A DNA stretch of 30,891 nt from Deltaproteobacteria bacterium. GTDB taxonomy: Bacteria > Desulfobacterota_B > Binatia > UBA9968. The notes under the pieces were generated by a model, which made no database searches, was not told the DNA's origin, and was given only the letters and a program-made list of their open reading frames with translations. Where the stretch lies: contig VBKY01000239.1 of assembly GCA_005879255.1 (NCBI GenBank), positions 1 through 30,891 on the forward strand, written 5' to 3'. The translations under genes and the position numbers were made by a program. This document shows, piece after piece, positions 14,551-21,682 of this stretch (positions within the stretch are counted from its first letter, which is position 1; every line of letters begins with the position of its first letter).

Positions 14551-15824
14551 TTTTTTGCCCTCGCTTCCGTTTCGAGTTTCTTAGCGTACTGCTTCCAATC
14601 GCTGCCGCTTGGAATCATATCTGAGAGCACGAGAAAAAGCGGCGAGCGGTTTTCACTCGCTGTTCTGATCACGTGGGGCGGCTCCCTTCCTTCCTGAATG
14701 TCGCGAATTGCTTTTTCCATCAGCTTGCGCGCGGCAATAATGGCCCGGTCCGAAGAAACCAGACGCTCTTCAGTGCGGTCTTGAATCGCGCCTTGGCTCG
14801 CAGTGGCGAAAGCGTCGTGAGCTTGGAATCCCGAGCCCATACCGGCATAGGTTTTGTTCTTCATCGCCTCGCGGTCCTGCAAAAACCGATTGCTCTCGCT
14901 GCGGCGCAATCGGTAATCGGGACCCAATTCCGAGCGTTCGCGGCCGACTAATTCCTTTTGCAGCGGCGCGCCGGCGCTGTAAACAAATGTGTACTTCCAA
15001 TGATGCGTGTCGTCGATCGGAACATGCCAATTGACCGAGTAGCCCTCGCCGCCGGTTTGCCCGGGGAAAGCGCTCAGGTTAGGTAAAATAAAATACGAGA
15101 CACGCAGATAGGACTTGTCATTTTCCAACTGGCGCACGGTATAGATGCGCACGCCGAAATCAGCCAGCTCCACGTCGATAACCGGCGTCGAGTTTCTCGC
15201 CACGAGGTTATAGTGGGACTCGTTAGCCCCACGCACGCCGCGGTAACTCTCGTCCCGCTGCTCGATAAAGCGATGCAGATAGGAAAGATGGACCGGATCG
15301 ATGTTGCCTTCGTTGGCCTGCAGGTAGTTGCATTCGTGAAAGATTTTAGAGACGTAGAGATGATCAGCGGAAGCGTCGAGAAAATCATAGTTGGGTAACA
15401 GCGGCGGCTCACCCGGTCCCATATAGGCAAAGATCGCTCCGGCAACTTCCTTACAAGGATAGGCGAGATGGCGAATCTCGTTCCGATGTTCGCCGCCCCC
15501 GGGTTCGCCCGGCTGCTCGAGACACCGTCCTTCGATGTTGTACAGCCATCCATGATAGAGGCAGCGCAGTCCGCCGTCTTCAATCCGTCCGTAGCTGAGA
15601 TTCGTGCCGCGGTGCGAGCAGTGAATCCCCAATAGCCCTACTCGTCCATGGTCGTCGCGAAATAACACCAGGTCCTCGCCCAAAATTCTCATGCTCAAAG
15701 GCGCACCTCCGGCGGGCAATTCTTCCGCAAGCGCAACCGGCTGCCAGTAGCGCCGCAAGAGCTCGCCTGCCGGCGTAGCGCGACTGGTTTGGGTGAGAAG
15801 ATTGTTTTCGTCTCTGCTGATCAT
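14547..15824 (-). CDS. Rieske non-heme iron oxygenase, catalytic subunit
   Basis: The protein has 425 residues. The Rieske centre is Cys69-x-His71 (CSHRGTNLSYG) and Cys88-x2-His91 (CLYHGWLYNIEG). The catalytic iron site is NEGNIDPVHLSYLHR with Asp176, His179 and His184, and an Asp in QGAIQDRTEER. It is of the same phthalate-oxygenase-like type as the product of 12093-13280, with which it shares PAGELLRRYW, RILGEDLVLF and the overall length class, but it is clearly diverged after residue 180. A reductase partner is not in the window. A ribosome-binding site (GAGG) precedes the ATG. Its stop codon overlaps the proposed start of the oxidoreductase gene, so both are likely one transcript. The substrate is presumably an aromatic acid or ether but cannot be named. 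Confidence 0.95.
   Translation of the reverse strand: MISRDENNLLTQTSRATPAGELLRRYWQPVALAEELPAGGAPLSMRILGEDLVLFRDDHGRVGLLGIHCSHRGTNLSYGRIEDGGLRCLYHGWLYNIEGRCLEQPGEPGGGEHRNEIRHLAYPCKEVAGAIFAYMGPGEPPLLPNYDFLDASADHLYVSKIFHECNYLQANEGNIDPVHLSYLHRFIEQRDESYRGVRGANESHYNLVARNSTPVIDVELADFGVRIYTVRQLENDKSYLRVSYFILPNLSAFPGQTGGEGYSVNWHVPIDDTHHWKYTFVYSAGAPLQKELVGRERSELGPDYRLRRSESNRFLQDREAMKNKTYAGMGSGFQAHDAFATASQGAIQDRTEERLVSSDRAIIAARKLMEKAIRDIQEGREPPHVIRTASENRSPLFLVLSDMIPSGSDWKQYAKKLETEARAKN
14558..14562 (-). promoter_or_regulatory. ribosome-binding site supporting a CTG start
   Basis: The minus strand reads GAGGG, C, six A, then CTG. The Shine-Dalgarno-like GAGGG sits inside the last codons of the upstream Rieske gene, seven bases before the proposed CTG start of the oxidoreductase, whose first two bases after C form the TGA stop. 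This geometry is typical of translational coupling. Confidence 0.5.
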
Positions 15825-15846
15825 AACGATGCCTCGTATGTTATTC

Positions 15847-15897
15847 CCACTCCCTTCAATCCTCTCCCCCGAAATGGGGGAGAGTTAGAGTGGGGGT
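15847..15897. repeat. GC-rich hairpin repeat
   Basis: CCCACTCCC and CCTCTCCCCC on the left pair with GGGGGAGAG and GTGGGGG on the right around GAAAT. It resembles the hairpin at 5847-5895. It forms the first part of the 340-base gene-free stretch 15825-16164, which is filled by this and the nested repeats that follow. Confidence 0.65.
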
Positions 15898-15985
15898 CTG
15901 CGTCGCGTGATTACGAAAACGAGATCCTTCGCTCGCGCTCAGGATGACACCTAAAACATAGGGGCGGTTACCATTCATTCACGAT

Positions 15986-16157
15986 GTCATTCTGAGCGAC
16001 AGACTGTGTGAAAACTCGAAAGGAGCCCTTCGACATAGCTCTGGGCGAACGGCTAAGTATTTGATTTCTGTATTCCTCACTTCCGTTCGTGGTGAGCCCA
16101 GTCGAACCATGAACGGGGTTTTGACACAGTCTGGCGAAGCGAAGAATCTCGATTCCT
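15986..16157. repeat. GTCATTCTGAGCG-type repeat interrupted by another element
   Basis: The outer sequence starts GTCATTCTGAGCG at 15986 and resumes as CGAAGCGAAGAATCTCG at about 16136, a common dispersed repeat of the form GTCATTCTGAGCG...CGAAGAATCT. The interruption is the inverted repeat at 16000-16133. A partial copy of the same family, in the other orientation, lies just upstream at about 15921-15950 (GAGATCCTTCGCTCGCGCTC followed by AGGATGACAC). No gene is seen here. Confidence 0.7.
16000..16133. repeat. MITE-like element inserted in another repeat
   Basis: The termini are CAGACTGTGTGAAAAC at the left and GTTTTGACACAGTCTG at the right, an inverted repeat of 16 bases with one mismatch. 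Inside lie AGCCCTTCGAC...GGGCGAACGG and CCGTTCGTGGTGAGCCCAGT followed by CGAACC, a second imperfect inverted repeat. No transposase or sizeable frame is present. It sits between a Rieske gene and the UbiD-type gene. Confidence 0.75.
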
Positions 16158-16164
16158 TCCATCC

Positions 16165-17604
16165 TCATGTCCCCGGAAACGGAATAATATTTCTGAACTT
16201 CGCGATCGTCTTCTCGCGCAGCTCGCGACTCGAGCGACTGACCTTCGGAAACTTGTCCTTCCAAGCAAAGGGCCGTACCGCATAAAAGACCGCGCGGCCA
16301 TTGGTATGATCCTTATTATCCCTTTTCTCCGGCGGCATGCGGGGATCGAGCGGTGTGCTCCAGCAACCGTCGACAATGTCGATATTGGTCGGCGGATCGA
16401 CTCGCGTCATCATCGCCCACAGCACTTCCTTCACATTGGTCACATCGATGTCTTCATCGACAACCACCACGTAGCGACCGTTGCGATTGGCCGCGGCGCA
16501 GCTTAATGCTGCCATGCCGGCTTGTTTGGCATGACCGGCGTATTTTTGCTTGATCGATACGACAGTAAGATACGAAGTGTGATTGTAAACGCCGGCGATT
16601 TCCGATTGATCCCAAAGCACCCCCGCTGAAATATGTAAATCCATTTTGACCGCGCCCGGCCAGAGCGGCGCCTCGTCTTCAAGAATCGGATCGTCGCGAT
16701 GATAGATTGCCTTAACACGAATAATCGGCTGGTTTTCTCCGGTGCCTGTGGTGCCGCCGGAGTAGTAACCCGGCCATTCGCCGAAAGGACCTTCAGGCCG
16801 AGCTTCTTCCGACGGCGGTGGAATCTCACCTTCGATGGCGATCTCGGACGAGGCGGGAATCGGCAGGCCGGTAATCGGCCCGCGCAAAACCTCCAACGGT
16901 TTGCCGATCAGCCCGCCGGAAATGTCTAGCTCCGATCGGCCAAATGGAAATTTCGTGTACGCCGGCATGAATACTAGCGGATGCTGGCCGTAACTCGCGA
17001 CGACGGGACAACTCTTTCCCTGCTCCCAGTATTTCATGCAAATCTGCCGGCCGTTCTGTCCCGGGCTCATCCAGATTCCCAGCGTGTTTTTATCGTGCAA
17101 TTGCATGCGGTAAGTGCCGGTGTTGACGTAGCCCGATTCAGGATCCCGATTGATCAGTCCGCCGCCCGGCCCGAAGTAGCGGCCACCGTCATTTTCGTGA
17201 AAGCGCAGCGCAGGAAACTTGAGGAGATCAACGTCGCTGCCCGTCAGCTTGTTCTCGAATAGCGGCGAGGTCGAGACTTCTTTTGGTGCTATCGGTTCGG
17301 CGCTTCTAACTTTGCGCGCGGCTAAACGGAGAATTTCTAACTTCGGCTTGTCGGTCGGCAAACCCAAAGCGAGCGCAACCCGTCGATACGCGGCGTACGG
17401 CAAGCTGCACACGCGATAGCCAGCTGGGTAGCCTTTGACCTTATCGAAGATCAGCATCGGCGGCTGCGGCACCAGCTCTGCCGTCGACTCCACTAACGCG
17501 CCGATCTCGCCGTCCCAGTCGGCGCCCTCGATAATCCGATAATCACTGATCTTCTTTGCCTCTTCGACGAAGGTCCGAAAATCGTGATAAGCAAGCTCAC
17601 CCAT
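16165..17604 (-). CDS. UbiD-family (prenylated-FMN) decarboxylase
   Basis: The protein has 479 residues, normal for the family. Family landmarks are NRDPESGYVNTGTYRMQLHD, GIWMSPGQNG, HPLVFMPAYTKFPFG and EGEIPPPSEEARPEGPFGEW. The catalytic triad aligns as Arg166 (in NTGTYRMQ), Glu271 and Glu276 (E-x4-E in EGPFGEWPGY). UbiD enzymes reversibly decarboxylate aromatic or alpha,beta-unsaturated acids with prenylated FMN made by a UbiX prenyltransferase, which is not in the window. It is cytosolic. A strong ribosome-binding site (AAGGGAG) precedes the ATG. It lies downstream of a double cupin and upstream of the Rieske/oxidoreductase group on the same strand, consistent with an aromatic-acid pathway. 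The substrate is unknown; ubiquinone synthesis is unlikely given the neighbours. Confidence 0.95.
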   Translation of the reverse strand: MGELAYHDFRTFVEEAKKISDYRIIEGADWDGEIGALVESTAELVPQPPMLIFDKVKGYPAGYRVCSLPYAAYRRVALALGLPTDKPKLEILRLAARKVRSAEPIAPKEVSTSPLFENKLTGSDVDLLKFPALRFHENDGGRYFGPGGGLINRDPESGYVNTGTYRMQLHDKNTLGIWMSPGQNGRQICMKYWEQGKSCPVVASYGQHPLVFMPAYTKFPFGRSELDISGGLIGKPLEVLRGPITGLPIPASSEIAIEGEIPPPSEEARPEGPFGEWPGYYSGGTTGTGENQPIIRVKAIYHRDDPILEDEAPLWPGAVKMDLHISAGVLWDQSEIAGVYNHTSYLTVVSIKQKYAGHAKQAGMAALSCAAANRNGRYVVVVDEDIDVTNVKEVLWAMMTRVDPPTNIDIVDGCWSTPLDPRMPPEKRDNKDHTNGRAVFYAVRPFAWKDKFPKVSRSSRELREKTIAKFRNIIPFPGT

Positions 17605-17636
17605 ATTGTCTCCCTTAATGTTCTCTGTCCTAGACT

Positions 17637-17694
17637 GTCATTTCGAGCACAGCGAGAAATCCTTCTTAGATCCCTCACATTCGTTCGGGATGAC
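17637..17694. repeat. GTCATTTCGAGC...GGGATGAC repeat
   Basis: The segment begins GTCATTTCGAGCACAGCGAG and ends TCGTTCGGGATGAC, so the ends are an imperfect inverted repeat (GTCATTTCG/GTCATCCCG). It resembles the GTCATTCTGAGCG family at 15986. It occupies the gap between the UbiD-type gene's start and the double-cupin gene's stop. Confidence 0.65.
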
Positions 17695-17704
17695 ACCCCA
17701 TGCC

Positions 17705-18742
17705 CTATTCTTCCACCACCGATATTTCCGATTTCACACCCTTCCTCTTCAATTCCTCCAAAAACATTGGATGAACGTCCGGCGGCTCTTCATCAAACGG
17801 AATCATTTCGTGCAGTTTCGTCCGGAAGCGATCCTGGCTGTGTTTGGGACTTCTACCGCGCATGGCGAAGTGGCGCAGGGATGTGTGTCCGGTGTTAAAG
17901 TGGCCGTGGTACATCAGATCGCCGGGAGAATAAATCGAGCCGGACTTGATCTCGAAGCGCGTGCGCTCCTCGCCTTCGCGCCAGACCATGGCGAAACCTT
18001 CGCCTTGAGTCACGCATACGATCGCGCCCGGGCCGTGCCGATGAAAAGTGCTCCGGCTCCCCGCCGGAAATTCCTGGATGTGACAACCGTAGGTCGTGCC
18101 CGCGAGGCCGAAGCGCATAATCTTGACGCCTTTGCCCTTCATCGGGTAATCGTCGAGGGCGAATTCATTCACATCCGGCACCAAATTACTCTCCCACGAG
18201 CGGATCGTCAGCTTCTTGTTCTCATTGAAAAACTCGCGGTCGGGACGAAAGCGATCGCGAAACTGAAATGGATTGCGGAAAATAAAATCGTCGTTGTGAA
18301 ACAGATTGATCACGTGCGGCGCATTGGTGCCGGCGAGAAAACGCACCGGCTCGGTGGAAGCATTGAAATGCTGGTAGGAAACATTGAGCGGTATTGCGAA
18401 AATCGCCCCCGCGCTCCACTCAAACGTTTGCTTGGCATCTCCTTCGAACCAAACCGTCGTCGCGCCGCGTCCTTTGTGAATGTACACGAGGGTTTCGAAC
18501 ATATGGTGCTGCGGTTCGGTCTGTTTTCCCGCAGAGATCTCGCAAATGTAAGCGTCGGTCTCTTGTTGCTCGCCGAGATTGAGAAACGCGCCGAGCACGC
18601 CCATGCGCGCCCACGGCTTCACCTCCACGTCCATCAAGTCTTCGACGAAAAATCCCGTGACGGATGGAATTCCTTCTTTCTCCTGGAACATTTCGTACGG
18701 TGTCGGTCCCAAACGGATCGGGTCACGGTGCGGCAGTCTCAC
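17705..18742 (-). CDS. double-cupin protein, gentisate-dioxygenase-like fold
   Basis: The 345-residue protein starts at GTG 18742 with GGAGAG upstream. The first cupin has EPQHHMFETLVYIHKGRGAT and PLNVSYQHFN, so unlike its paralogue at 7248-8375 the N-terminal site keeps His and Glu ligands. The second has STFHRHGPGAIVCVTQGEG and PGDLMYHGHFNTG with three histidines. It is a cytosolic bicupin resembling gentisate or hydroxynaphthoate dioxygenases, Fe(II) enzymes that open hydroxylated rings. The function is inferred from fold and neighbours only. It is followed on the same strand by the UbiD-type decarboxylase across 100 bases of repeat. The 173-base gap upstream (18743-18915) shows nothing recognisable. 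Confidence 0.9.
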   Translation of the reverse strand: MRLPHRDPIRLGPTPYEMFQEKEGIPSVTGFFVEDLMDVEVKPWARMGVLGAFLNLGEQQETDAYICEISAGKQTEPQHHMFETLVYIHKGRGATTVWFEGDAKQTFEWSAGAIFAIPLNVSYQHFNASTEPVRFLAGTNAPHVINLFHNDDFIFRNPFQFRDRFRPDREFFNENKKLTIRSWESNLVPDVNEFALDDYPMKGKGVKIMRFGLAGTTYGCHIQEFPAGSRSTFHRHGPGAIVCVTQGEGFAMVWREGEERTRFEIKSGSIYSPGDLMYHGHFNTGHTSLRHFAMRGRSPKHSQDRFRTKLHEMIPFDEEPPDVHPMFLEELKRKGVKSEISVVEE

Positions 18743-18915
18743 GGATCGAGCTCTCCTTATCTCGGTGGAATACTTCGAGCTACGCTATGTTCGCAAGACG
18801 ATTCTATAGTCTCCGTATGTGGAAACTTCAAGGCAACTTGTTAAAGTATCAACGGATTTGAACGTTATGCAGGATGCTCCCGATTACCGCAGCGGAAACA
18901 TCGTCGTACTGCGTT

Positions 18916-19554
18916 TCATCTGTGTTCGATGGCGCTTCGGACGTTCTCGAGCGTTGCCGGCGAGGTTTTTAATTCCAGAAGGCTGCGGTTGAGGGGATGT
19001 TCGGGAGTGAACACGGGAGTGCCGGCGCGCATGGCTTCCCTGGCCAACACCAAGGACGAGCTTTCCTCCGGCGCGGACAAGACCAAAAGCGCTTTCGCTA
19101 ATCCTATGACCAATTGATTGCGCCGCAGGGATGCTTCCCGGCTGATCCGTTTTGCTTTCGGACTACAGTGGGTCAGCAGTAAACTCCGCCCTTCGTTCAA
19201 TCGAATCTTGATCGCTTCGGAAGGAGCAAAGCGCTGCAGGCTTTTGGCAACGCAGATGACCAGGCTCGCCGGTAGGCTTATGACAACCCGAAAAGCCTCT
19301 TTCTCCAAGGGAGAATGCCATCCGCTTATGAAGGCCAGGTTCTCCAAAGACCCAAGCTGCTGCAACAGTTGTACGGACTTCCAAGTCAGATCCGCATCAA
19401 ACCGTCGCGCGGAAATGATGCCAAGAAGGTTCTTTTGTAAAATGTTCTGGTCGCCAACGCACCAAAGTTTAGACGGTTTCGAATCAGCACCCTGTGGTGA
19501 TCGAATTTCGTGGACCTCACATCCTGCAATCACGAGATTTTCGATGGCTGTCAT
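18916..19554 (-). CDS. DprA-like Rossmann-fold protein, degenerate, stand-alone
   Basis: The protein has 212 residues. It follows the order of DprA/Smf: LWCVGDQNILQKNLLGIISARRF (DprA: LYVRGD...VAIVGSR), ENLAFISGWHSPLEKEAFRV (VVSGLARGIDAAAH), VICVAKSLQRFAP (IAVLGxGLDxxYP), GRSLLLTHCSP (GALLSExPPG), REASLRRNQLVIGLAKALLVLSA (FPRRNRIIAGLSxxVLVVEA) and AREAMRAGTPVFTPEHPLN. The RRN motif is kept, but GSR and SGxARGID are altered, and the N-terminal SAM and C-terminal winged-helix parts of full DprA are missing. Full DprA loads RecA on incoming single-stranded DNA. The role here is unknown; nucleotide or DNA binding is plausible. It lies about 100 bases downstream of the aldolase-type gene, an odd neighbour. 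Confidence 0.75.
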   Translation of the reverse strand: MTAIENLVIAGCEVHEIRSPQGADSKPSKLWCVGDQNILQKNLLGIISARRFDADLTWKSVQLLQQLGSLENLAFISGWHSPLEKEAFRVVISLPASLVICVAKSLQRFAPSEAIKIRLNEGRSLLLTHCSPKAKRISREASLRRNQLVIGLAKALLVLSAPEESSSLVLAREAMRAGTPVFTPEHPLNRSLLELKTSPATLENVRSAIEHR

Positions 19555-19662
19555 AGCGTCCGCCGTTTATGCGTTCAACCTGTTGCGATCGGTAGCACGC
19601 TCCCCAGATCCATTTGCCGAACTCAAGCGCGAAATTTTCAGATGCACCGGCAAGTTCACCGA

Positions 19663-20388
19663 TCACAAGCGGCTCCAACGTTCGCCGCGTTTGATCATCG
19701 ACTCGTAGTAGCTCCATTCTATTAAAGAAGCGATCGCCGGGTCTGCTTTTCCTCTAGCCCTCCGGCCTGCGATCGACTTAAATTCTTCGATCGCCGCAGG
19801 AGTCAGAGGATGCGCCTGCCCGAACGCCCGACCCATCAGCAGCATTCTTGCGGTTCGTTCGAGTTGCACCATGTTTATACAGGCTTCCTCGATGGTTCTC
19901 CCGGTCACGATGGTTCCGTGTCCCTGTATGATGAGCGCGCAATTTTCGCCCATCGCCTTCGCTGCTTGTTCTCCATGTTCCTGCCAGTAGCCGTAGAGAA
20001 AAGAAGTCATCGGCACGCCTTTCTCGAAGCGCACGCTGCTCGTGTGGATGGGCTCGATCTTTCCTCCGACGGCCGCCAGTGCCAAGGTCATTTCCGGATG
20101 GCAATGGATCACCGCGCCCACTTCTTCTCTGGCGCGGTACGGACAACTATAGAAGAAAATTTCGTCGATGGCGTCGCGTCGGCCCGATATGAAGTTTCCC
20201 TCTAAATCGTATTGCAAAAGATCGTCGGACGGAATCGTTGCATCCACCGGCTCCCTTAGCGGCATTAGAGAAAACCCGCCGCCGCTCGGCGTCCTGACAC
20301 TCACATGGCCCCACATATTGGAAAGTTCCCAGCGAAGGATTGCGCAAGCCGTGGACATTTTGTTTTTGATTTCTTCCGTCGCGCTCAT
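19663..20388 (-). CDS. class II aldolase/adducin-family protein
   Basis: The start is ATG 20388, which overlaps the upstream binding-protein stop as ATGA, giving 241 residues; a start at 20430 would overlap further. The zinc site of the family is visible: His95-x-His97 in VIHCHPEMTLALAAVGG and His157 in IIQGHGTIVTGRTIEEAC, with an acidic residue at DEIF (Glu76). GHVSVRTPSGGGFSLMP is the substrate-loop segment. Members cleave sugar phosphates (fuculose-1-phosphate, ribulose-5-phosphate epimerase) or decarboxylate compounds such as 3,4-dihydroxyphthalate and 3-oxo-tetronate phosphate. Next to a binding protein and near Rieske, UbiD and cupin genes, an aromatic or hydroxy-acid decarboxylase is a reasonable guess, no more. 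It is cytosolic. Confidence 0.92.
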   Translation of the reverse strand: MSATEEIKNKMSTACAILRWELSNMWGHVSVRTPSGGGFSLMPLREPVDATIPSDDLLQYDLEGNFISGRRDAIDEIFFYSCPYRAREEVGAVIHCHPEMTLALAAVGGKIEPIHTSSVRFEKGVPMTSFLYGYWQEHGEQAAKAMGENCALIIQGHGTIVTGRTIEEACINMVQLERTARMLLMGRAFGQAHPLTPAAIEEFKSIAGRRARGKADPAIASLIEWSYYESMIKRGERWSRL

Positions 20389-21488
20389 CTTTGCACCGAC
20401 TCGACAACCGCCTTCCACTCCGGGATCCATTTGTCCTGCATGGCATTGAACTCCTCGTTCTCGATGAAAACTTTTTGCTCGGGAGCGATCACGAATTCTT
20501 TTAGAACACCGGAGGCCGTCACATCGAGCCGTGCGCTCGGCAGTTCATAGGCTTTGACCGCCAATGTCTGTCCTTCGCGGCTCAAGAACCAATTGACGAA
20601 AACCGTCGCCGCGTTAGGATGCGCCGGTTTGGCCGGCACGCCCAGACAGCCAAAAGCGGGCGAAGCCACCGCTCCCTCTTTTAGGTGCGTCACCGCAATC
20701 GGTGCACCCGCTTTCACGTAGCGCGCTGCCTGCCCGGGGTTTGGCCAAAGTGCGACGGCATATTTCCCTTGCCCCACCCATTCGACATGCTGCTGATAGT
20801 TTCTGGTCACTGCGGCTTCTTGCGCCTTTAACAACGTACTCAAATAGTCCTTCGCCTTGCTTAGGCCCCAGAGAGTCGCTAGATAGCTTATGCCGTTGGC
20901 GCCGGCGCCGAGGATCGACGGGTCATGCATCAGTATCTTCTTTTTCCATTCCGGTCTCTGCAGATCGAGAAACGACTGGATGGAATTTGCTTTCACCGAG
21001 TCCGTGTTGTAGACGACCGGCGGCAATGCATGGTTGATGAAGCGAAAGGCGGTGCCCGCCTTGTCGTAATTCAGCTGGCCGCCGAACCAGGCTTTGCCGT
21101 CCCTGACTTCCGGCAGAATGAGCATCGGCTCGATCGGCGCTAGATAGCCATGCGTGCCGATCAGAGTAATCAACGTGCTGCAGCCCTGGAAGCTGACATC
21201 CGCCTGGTAGAGTCCCGCACTGTATTCGGAAACGATCTTCGCCGATAGTTCCGGACCGGTGCCGGTGACAACGTAGATCTTAATCCCGAACCTTTCATCG
21301 AAAGCCTTCGTCAAAGCCGGTCTCACTTGCGCGGGAGCGTTGAGATAGATGGACAGCTCGCCTTCTTTCTTGGCGGCGGCAACGGTCTTCTCCCATTGCG
21401 CCTCCCCTTGGGCGCCGGCATCGCTGAGAAAGACGAGTCCGAACACCAGCACTGCCAACGTAACTGTGATGCTTTTTAAGCCGTTCAT
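20385..21488 (-). CDS. periplasmic iron(III)-type solute-binding protein, divergent member
   Basis: The start is ATG 21488 (367 residues) with AAGGAG and GAGGG upstream; the frame extends to 21566 only through repeat DNA. The signal peptide MNGLKSITVTLAVLVFGLVF is cleaved near DAGA-QG. Then come QWEKTVAAAKKEGELSIYLNA, SAKIVSEYSAGLYQADVSF, LQRPEWKKKILMHDPS, GKYAVALWPNPGQAARYVKA and HPNAATVFVNWFLSREGQTL. It is of the same fold and signature as the other five binding proteins but lacks both cysteines of the CxxC motif (YAVALWPN instead) and has a different C-terminus. It overlaps the class II aldolase-type gene by four bases, so the two are translationally coupled and probably act on related compounds. 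No permease is adjacent. Confidence 0.93.
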   Translation of the reverse strand: MNGLKSITVTLAVLVFGLVFLSDAGAQGEAQWEKTVAAAKKEGELSIYLNAPAQVRPALTKAFDERFGIKIYVVTGTGPELSAKIVSEYSAGLYQADVSFQGCSTLITLIGTHGYLAPIEPMLILPEVRDGKAWFGGQLNYDKAGTAFRFINHALPPVVYNTDSVKANSIQSFLDLQRPEWKKKILMHDPSILGAGANGISYLATLWGLSKAKDYLSTLLKAQEAAVTRNYQQHVEWVGQGKYAVALWPNPGQAARYVKAGAPIAVTHLKEGAVASPAFGCLGVPAKPAHPNAATVFVNWFLSREGQTLAVKAYELPSARLDVTASGVLKEFVIAPEQKVFIENEEFNAMQDKWIPEWKAVVESVQR

Positions 21489-21522
21489 TCCCTCGATCTC
21501 CTTTGCCGTCGGCAATGGATCT

Positions 21523-21682
21523 CTAGCAGGCTGCTGAAAAAGACTCATATGCTTCGTTGCGCTCAATCGCCTCGCTCCAACGTACGGGCTAAGTACGCCT
21601 CCGCTTGTCTATTTTTCGCGCGCCTCGCCTCTGAGATCTTTTTGAGCAGCCTGCAATCCGGGTTTTTTCAGCAACCTGCTAG
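21523..21682. mobile_element. 160-bp MITE-like element with 19-bp terminal inverted repeats
   Basis: The left end is CTAGCAGGCTGCTGAAAAA; the right end on the other strand is CTAGCAGGTTGCTGAAAAA, one mismatch in 19. An additional internal copy of the end (CTTTTTGAGCAGCCTGC) lies at about 21640-21656, suggesting a nested or compound structure. It carries no transposase frame. The right end runs into the coding end of the amidohydrolase gene (21668), whose last codons and TGA stop are part of the element. A solo end of the same family lies at 756-772. Confidence 0.8.

Noticed and set aside
3638..17694. CRISPR array or phage att sites among the repeats
   Set aside because: The repeats are of different families, are single copies per gap, form internal hairpins and have no regular spacers or integrase nearby.
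19517..19717. 66-codon minus-strand frame bridging the aldolase-type and DprA-like genes
   Set aside because: It overlaps both genes in another frame, has no ribosome-binding site of note and does not extend the DprA homology, whose core already begins downstream.
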